A DNA stretch of 64,000 nucleotides from Elymus sibiricus (taxonomy: Eukaryota; Streptophyta; Magnoliopsida; Poales; Poaceae): the NCBI GenBank assembly GCA_039707655.1, contig CM077666.1:393037886-393101885 (forward strand), given 5' to 3'. Below the pieces are notes generated by a model. It saw nothing but the letters and a program-made list of their open reading frames with translations. It made no database searches and had not been told where the DNA came from. Each line of letters begins with the position of its first letter. Positions within the stretch are counted from its first letter, which is position 1. Position numbers and translations under genes: made by a program. Shown one piece after another: positions 58,817 to 64,000 of this stretch.

Positions 58817-61800
58817 TGTGACGTCCCCGACTCGATCGTGCACTAATCATACACGCAAATGCACACGATTAAGATCAGAGACTCACGGGAAGATATCACA
58901 ACACAACTCTAGACACAAATTAAAGTCATACAACTTTATATTACAAGCCAGGCCACGAAGGCTCGAATACATAAGTCGGCGAAAGCAACAATATCTGAGT
59001 ACATACATAATTAGACAAGTTTGCCTTAAGAAGGCTGAGCAAAACAACGACAACTAGATCAAAAAGGCGTAGGCCTCCTGCCTGGGAGCCTCCGAACTAC
59101 TCCTGGTCGTCGGTCTCCACGTAGTAGTATGCTCCGTCGGGGTAGTAGTAGTAGTCATCGGCGGGATTAGCTGGCTCCTGGGATCCGTCATCTGATCACA
59201 GCAATCGGGTAGGGGGAAAAGAGGTAGCAAAGCAACCGTGAGTACTCATCCAAACTACTCGCAAGACTTACATAAGATCTATGCTAAGTATGCATCGGTA
59301 TCAAAGGGAAGGGGCTGTATCTGTGGACTAAACTGTAGAAATGCCAGACTAGAGGGGAAGGCCTAGCCTATCGAAGACTAGCATCTTGCAGCGTCTTGCA
59401 GCAACAGAAGAGAGTAGAATAACATAACATGTAATAACAAATATATATTAGTAACGCCCAGAGATCCTTCCTCGTCTACCCCCGCGAGGAAGCGATCCCG
59501 GAGCCATCATATCAGTTTAGTAACACAAGTATCCAGTTCTAGTTGTAGTAGATCGGGATACAACTCCGAGCATCCTGTTACCGTGGACTCGGCTATTCGA
59601 ATAGATATACTTCCCTGCAGGGGTGCACCAACTTACCCAACACGCTCGATTAACTCTGGCCGGACACACTTTTCTGGGTCATGCCCGGCCTCGGCTGATC
59701 GACACGCCGTAGTCCTACCTAGGCTCAACAGAGAGGTCAGCATGCCGGTCTACATCCTAAGCGCTCAGGGGTCTTGGGCCCATCGCCCTTTGCACTCCTG
59801 CGCGTTGCGCGACTGGCCGGGGACCAGACCCACCCCCTTAATACAAGCGCAGGCGGTTACCGTCCATCCCAACAATCAGCCCGCATCTCTGAACTGTGAC
59901 ATCTTGAGAGCTTTTGGGAGAATCGTACGACGCCGAGTGCCCACTTTTATTCCCGCGTGGTGGTTAGTGCGAAAAGGCCAGAGGCCTACTCAGATCACAT
60001 ATCCAAACCCATTAGTGTGTTGGGAGCTCGCGGAGATGATCAGTGATCCTGTCGCCCCGTCTCGCGGACTTACGACAAGGGCCAGGCCCATCCCTCTTTA
60101 GGGCGGTCTGCCTGCCCGGCCGTGCCGCGTAATTATCTTGCGGGTACCCTCCAGGTCAACCCGACTTCACAAGAGACTGTCGGGAACTCAAATCCACCTC
60201 TACCGAGGTGGTACCGCCTGTCCCTTCAGTCCCGTAGAAACAGTAAATGTGGAACAGGTAAAGGTAACAGTGTGTCCGTAACATCAAGGGGGAAATCCGA
60301 GGAATCACCCTCGATGGATTCCCACTCGATGTATCCGTCAAGGTGAACTTAGAGGAATCACCCTCGATGGGTTCACGCTTGAGGGGTTGCACGACAGAGG
60401 CATCATCGGAGGTGGTGAAAGAGGAATCACCCTCGGTAATCCACAACCGATTAGCTACACTACAGAGATATCATCAGGAGTGAGGTAGGAGGTATCACCC
60501 TCGGCACTCAATAGTAGCTCTGCAGAGTCGTACAACTAAGAGGGTGTGCGGTGATGAGTCGGTCTCTGCACATCGATCACATTGATCGAAACATCCGAAA
60601 GCAAAGCAAGGCAACACGAACAAGAGTGTGGGACCATTGATGGATCACTAACCAACCTATACTAAGCATTTAGGATAGCAGGTAAGGTATCAACAACAGT
60701 TACAAAAACAGGCTATGCATCAGAATAGGAGATATTGGACAACAGTAGCAAATTCTAATGCAAGCAGGGGAGAGAAAGAAATGGGCGATATTGAAATGAT
60801 CAAGGGGGTTTGCTTGCCTGGAAGCTCTGCGGCAAGTGGCCGGGCGTCTGCGACGTAGTCATACTCAGGGGCCACGTCAGTCTCGGGGTCTACCAGAGAG
60901 AAGAGGGGGAGGAAACAAATAAATACAGTCATTCAAATGCAATCACAGAGCATGACATGGCAAAATGCAATGCATGGGTGACCTAATGCATCTCTAAACA
61001 ATTTTAGTTAATTTAGAAATTAACTTGGAATTATTTACCCGTAGCTATACACTATTCATCTACCAGAAACGGGCAAAAAGTTACAGGTTCTCCTACTTAG
61101 AGGATTCTAACATGCATGCAGATGACATAAACGGATTCGTTAGATTTTTCTGATCATTTTTCATATAGAAAACATTTTCATCTAAGCTACGGTTTATTTT
61201 CTATGAATTTCCAAAGTTTTAACAATATTCTGAAAATCCTGGAATTATTTTAATTCGAGAATAAACAGTGCTGAAAACCTTTTACACCCACTGTGGGCTA
61301 GCCACAGTGGATGACAGGTGAGGCCAGGGGGCCAGTTGACTTAGTCAGCAGCCCAGTCAGCAGTCAACAGAGTTGACTGTTGACTGGTCAAACTTACAGG
61401 TGGGGCCCAGTGTCAGTGAGACAGAGACTAATCTAATTCATTTTTGTTAAATAGCAGGGTGGGACCCACATGTCATATGCACAGGTTATACTAAAGGGGG
61501 TATTTAACAGATGCGGCCCCACCAGTCAGTGTCTAATAAGGTTAGCGTTAGATTTAATTAGTGATTAAGTCCTAATTATTCTGGCCGGACCCACACGTCA
61601 GCGAGCCAGCCCTCACGTTTAAACGCGCGCGCGCGGCGGTGCACGCCGGCGACCACAGAGCGCGGCGGCGTCGCATGGGCGGCCAACTCCGGCAGCGGGA
61701 CGGCGCGTGGGGGTGTCCTACCGAACAAGCAGAGCACGCCGAGTCGAGCAGTGGCATCGGCTCAAGCAAAGGTGGACGAAAACGAGCACTACGCCGGCGA

Positions 61801-62814
61801 CGAGCGGCGGCCGGAGCTAAGCGACGGCAAACGCGAGCTAAAGCTCGAACTCGAGCTTAAAACGGAGGGGATTCGGAGCGGTTGCTCACATTGGGGCACA
61901 AGGAGGCTCGTCGGAGCTTGGAGCGCGGCACGGCGGCAGATCGAGGGCGACGTTCATCAGTGCCCGAAGTGGATGCGGCGGTCGATCCAGTTGACGTAGG
62001 GCTCCCCGGCTCCAGCTGCTTGGCGCAGAGATCGAGGTCGAGGCAGGCGCACCTCCGGGACACCAACGGGCGGCGCGGGGACGCCGGAGTCCGCGAGTCC
62101 GAGTAGCGCATGGCGACGGCCGCGTCGGGAGCTCCTCCAGATCGAGGTGGAGAGCGATGGAGGAGGGGGAGAGTGAGCAGGGGGTGCCAGGGGGTGGGTG
62201 GTGTTGCCCTTATCTTCTCCCGTCGACCCTGTGACTGCACGCGTCGAGAAACGGCCGGCGAGGAAGGCTCGGCCACAGCCATGGCGACACGACCAGAGAA
62301 GGACGAAGGAGCAGGTGGGGATGGGCTGGGCTAGCCACTGTAGCACTGGGCCTTAGTGCACAGTAGGGTTTCTTCTTTCCCTTTACTGTTATTGCTTTGG
62401 CTACTGCTTTCTGTTTAAATGAGCTAGCAAATGGACTTTGTTTTAACTCAAACTCTGCACATAAATCAAGCACGATAATATTAGGTGGCACAAAAAGTTT
62501 GGGGCCAGATGGAGTTGTCTAACCATTTTTAGAAATTGAGAAGGCCAAATTAAATGCTGCTGGACCTCTCAAATAATTCCCAGGGGCATTTTGGGAATTT
62601 AGGTGAGGTTGGTTTCATCATGACAAATACTTAGGGAATATTTGCCATAATATGAACTATTTTGCTGGCATGTTTGAGGAAGCAAATATTTGACATGCAG
62701 TCGGGATTTGAATTGGACTTTGATTTTGGACAAGTGGTAAATTGGCTTAGTGATCATGATGACATGACCACCATTAGAGGGAGATTACTGTAGCATGTCA
62801 CTGGGGGTGTTACA
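58817..62814 (-). repeat. 5' LTR of the LARD-like element (3998 bp), uninterrupted
   Basis: It begins TGTGACGTCCCCGACTCG and ends GGGGGTGTTACA. It matches 27418-35400 outside the solo LTR insertion, with scattered substitutions. The palindrome CTATTCGAATAG is at 59593-59604; the other LTR has one changed base there (28191-28202). Confidence 0.93.
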
Positions 62815-62819
62815 AGTAC

Positions 62820-64000
62820 CCACAAAAAAAACTTAACAGAAGAACATGATCTTAGTTAGTGCACTCTCATAATCCCTACATACATTCAAGCATGTTACCA
62901 AAAAAATTGACACACGCCCAATAACAACCTATTATTGAATCACCAAACATACTAGGGATACCAACCCCACACTGCCTCCCACTACTATGTCACTTGGTGT
63001 TCTTGCCTTTAAAGCAGTGACCATGATCGCGCGGTTGGCTTGCTGATCGAAGGAATGCCGCTACTACATCCTAAACCAGGGGTAAATTACTTGCAATTTT
63101 GATTCATAGTGATGTGGAAAATAATTAAGCTTTAGCTTCTATGCGATGCAAGAATCTATTACTGAATAATGGCAATATTGACCAGGGATCGATTGAGCCA
63201 TGAACATCTTGTTGTGCAATTGTTAGTGTTGTGCAATTTGTTAGTGACGAGCTTCTACAATTGTTAGTGTTGTGTGTTGTGATAGTGGGGCTTATACAAT
63301 TTTCAGTGATGTGCAATTTGGCTCACTACTTTGACACGTTGGGCAAAACCCTTTCGTTTGCCATGCTTTAGCCTTAGTTGTCATCCAGCGTGTGAAAAAA
63401 AATGGTCAAACATATGCCACGTGGACATAATATAGAGTCCAAACATAGCTTGTGGCATGTAGCCATAAGAACTCAGTAATGATGCCTCATGACGTAAGAA
63501 CTCATTATGACACCTCCATACATGCTCTCTATGGACCTTCTCCGTTGGGTTCTCCATACCCTTAGCTAAATCAGCAAGAACTTCATGTGAAAACGCTTGG
63601 TGGATGGGAAGGCATGAATTGCAAAATTGCTTGGACATCGTATGTCGGCCGACGAAGCTCAGTCGGCTAGGCATCCATAAATCGTTGCTTGCTCAATGAA
63701 GCGTTGAGGGTGTGCTAGTCTTAGCTTTTAAGGACCGAACATGAGCATCCTTGGCAGTACCAGCTAGTTCATGTTTCGTCTGACTCGACTATCTTGCTCT
63801 ATGCCTCAAATATATGCACGCTCGACAATAGGCATGCTGCGATTTCCTTGATTGACTGATGGATTGAGGGTGCAATGGTTGTTGCTAATGCTTTGGATAT
63901 TTTGCATGCGGTATCGTTGGTTGTTCGCCCTATGTGCTCCATGCATGAAGCCCCCCCCCCCCCCCCGCAAGTAGATTAGGCATTTCAAAGGGCCTTTCTC
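62820..64000. other. flanking DNA, no confident gene
   Basis: A minus-strand frame at 63674-63381 (97 codons, ATG start) has no domain I recognise. Short TTGTTAGTGTTGTG-type repeats occur at 63210-63300. A C-run of about 17 lies at 63951-63966. This could be decayed transposon sequence. Confidence 0.35.

Larger units (their letters stand above)
27418..62814 (-). mobile_element. outermost LTR retrotransposon of the nest (LARD-like, gypsy-type ends)
   Basis: The element is bounded by identical AGTAC duplications at 27413-27417 and 62815-62819. Its LTRs are 27418-35400 (3' LTR, interrupted) and 58817-62814 (5' LTR), and its primer-binding site is 58801-58813. Removing nested insertions leaves LTRs of about 3994 and 3998 bp and an interior of about 3.3 kb (35401-37158 plus 57266-58816). 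No gag or pol motif is visible in the interior. Long LTRs with a non-coding interior match the LARD class (as in barley Sukkula), but I do not assign the family. It would depend on another element's proteins to move. Confidence 0.9.

Noticed and set aside
27418..62814. Naming the outer element Sukkula
   Set aside because: The LTR and interior sizes fit that LARD family, but I cannot compare the sequence from memory reliably. A search of a Triticeae repeat library with 58817-62814 would decide.

Overview
The window is plant nuclear DNA from a large, repeat-rich grass genome, most likely a Triticeae species (wheat, barley or a relative). The reasons are spliced genes, Ty1/copia LTRs opening TGTTGGAAATATGCCC as in the BARE/WIS/Angela group, primer-binding sites for initiator methionine tRNA, and Stowaway and Harbinger elements. 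No tRNA, rRNA, CRISPR or bacterial-type operon was seen.

Layout. 1-9841 is most of a minus-strand Ty3/gypsy element: partial 3' LTR, decayed pol and gag, an extra ORF upstream of gag, primer-binding site, complete 2.9-kb 5' LTR. It sits in the integrase region of a plus-strand copia element, whose 3' half and 3' LTR run from 9842 to 14042. 14043-17083 holds three DNA transposons with recognisable ends: a Stowaway MITE, a non-autonomous PIF/Harbinger element with a Myb-like remnant, and a Mutator-type foldback MITE with an 11-bp target duplication.

17084-27412 is the only island with host genes. Two convergent spliced genes encode small proteins related to CTLH domains (plus strand from 17939; minus strand 26401 to 25481). 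A 4.7-kb L1-type LINE (20331-25060) lies in the last coding exon of the first gene, a few codons before its old stop.

27418-62814 is one 35-kb nest. The outermost unit is a minus-strand LTR element with 4.0-kb LTRs and about 3.3 kb of apparently non-coding interior (LARD-like), bounded by AGTAC duplications. A solo LTR of a related family (30921-34904) sits in its left LTR, flanked by GGATG. An Angela/WIS-like copia element (37159-57260, flanked by GTAAG) sits in its interior. Inside that copia element's reverse transcriptase is a further LTR element that carries gag but no recognisable pol, in the order LTR - interior - LTR - truncated interior (43017 to about 55218). This is a recombined and deleted structure.

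62820-64000 is flanking DNA with no confident gene. The transposon coding regions carry in-frame stops and frameshifts and are relics. Only the two CTLH-like genes look like host genes that could work. I see no undescribed host system; the best leads are the LINE-altered gene terminus, the pol-less element with its long unexplained interior, and a palindromic module shared by three different LTR families.
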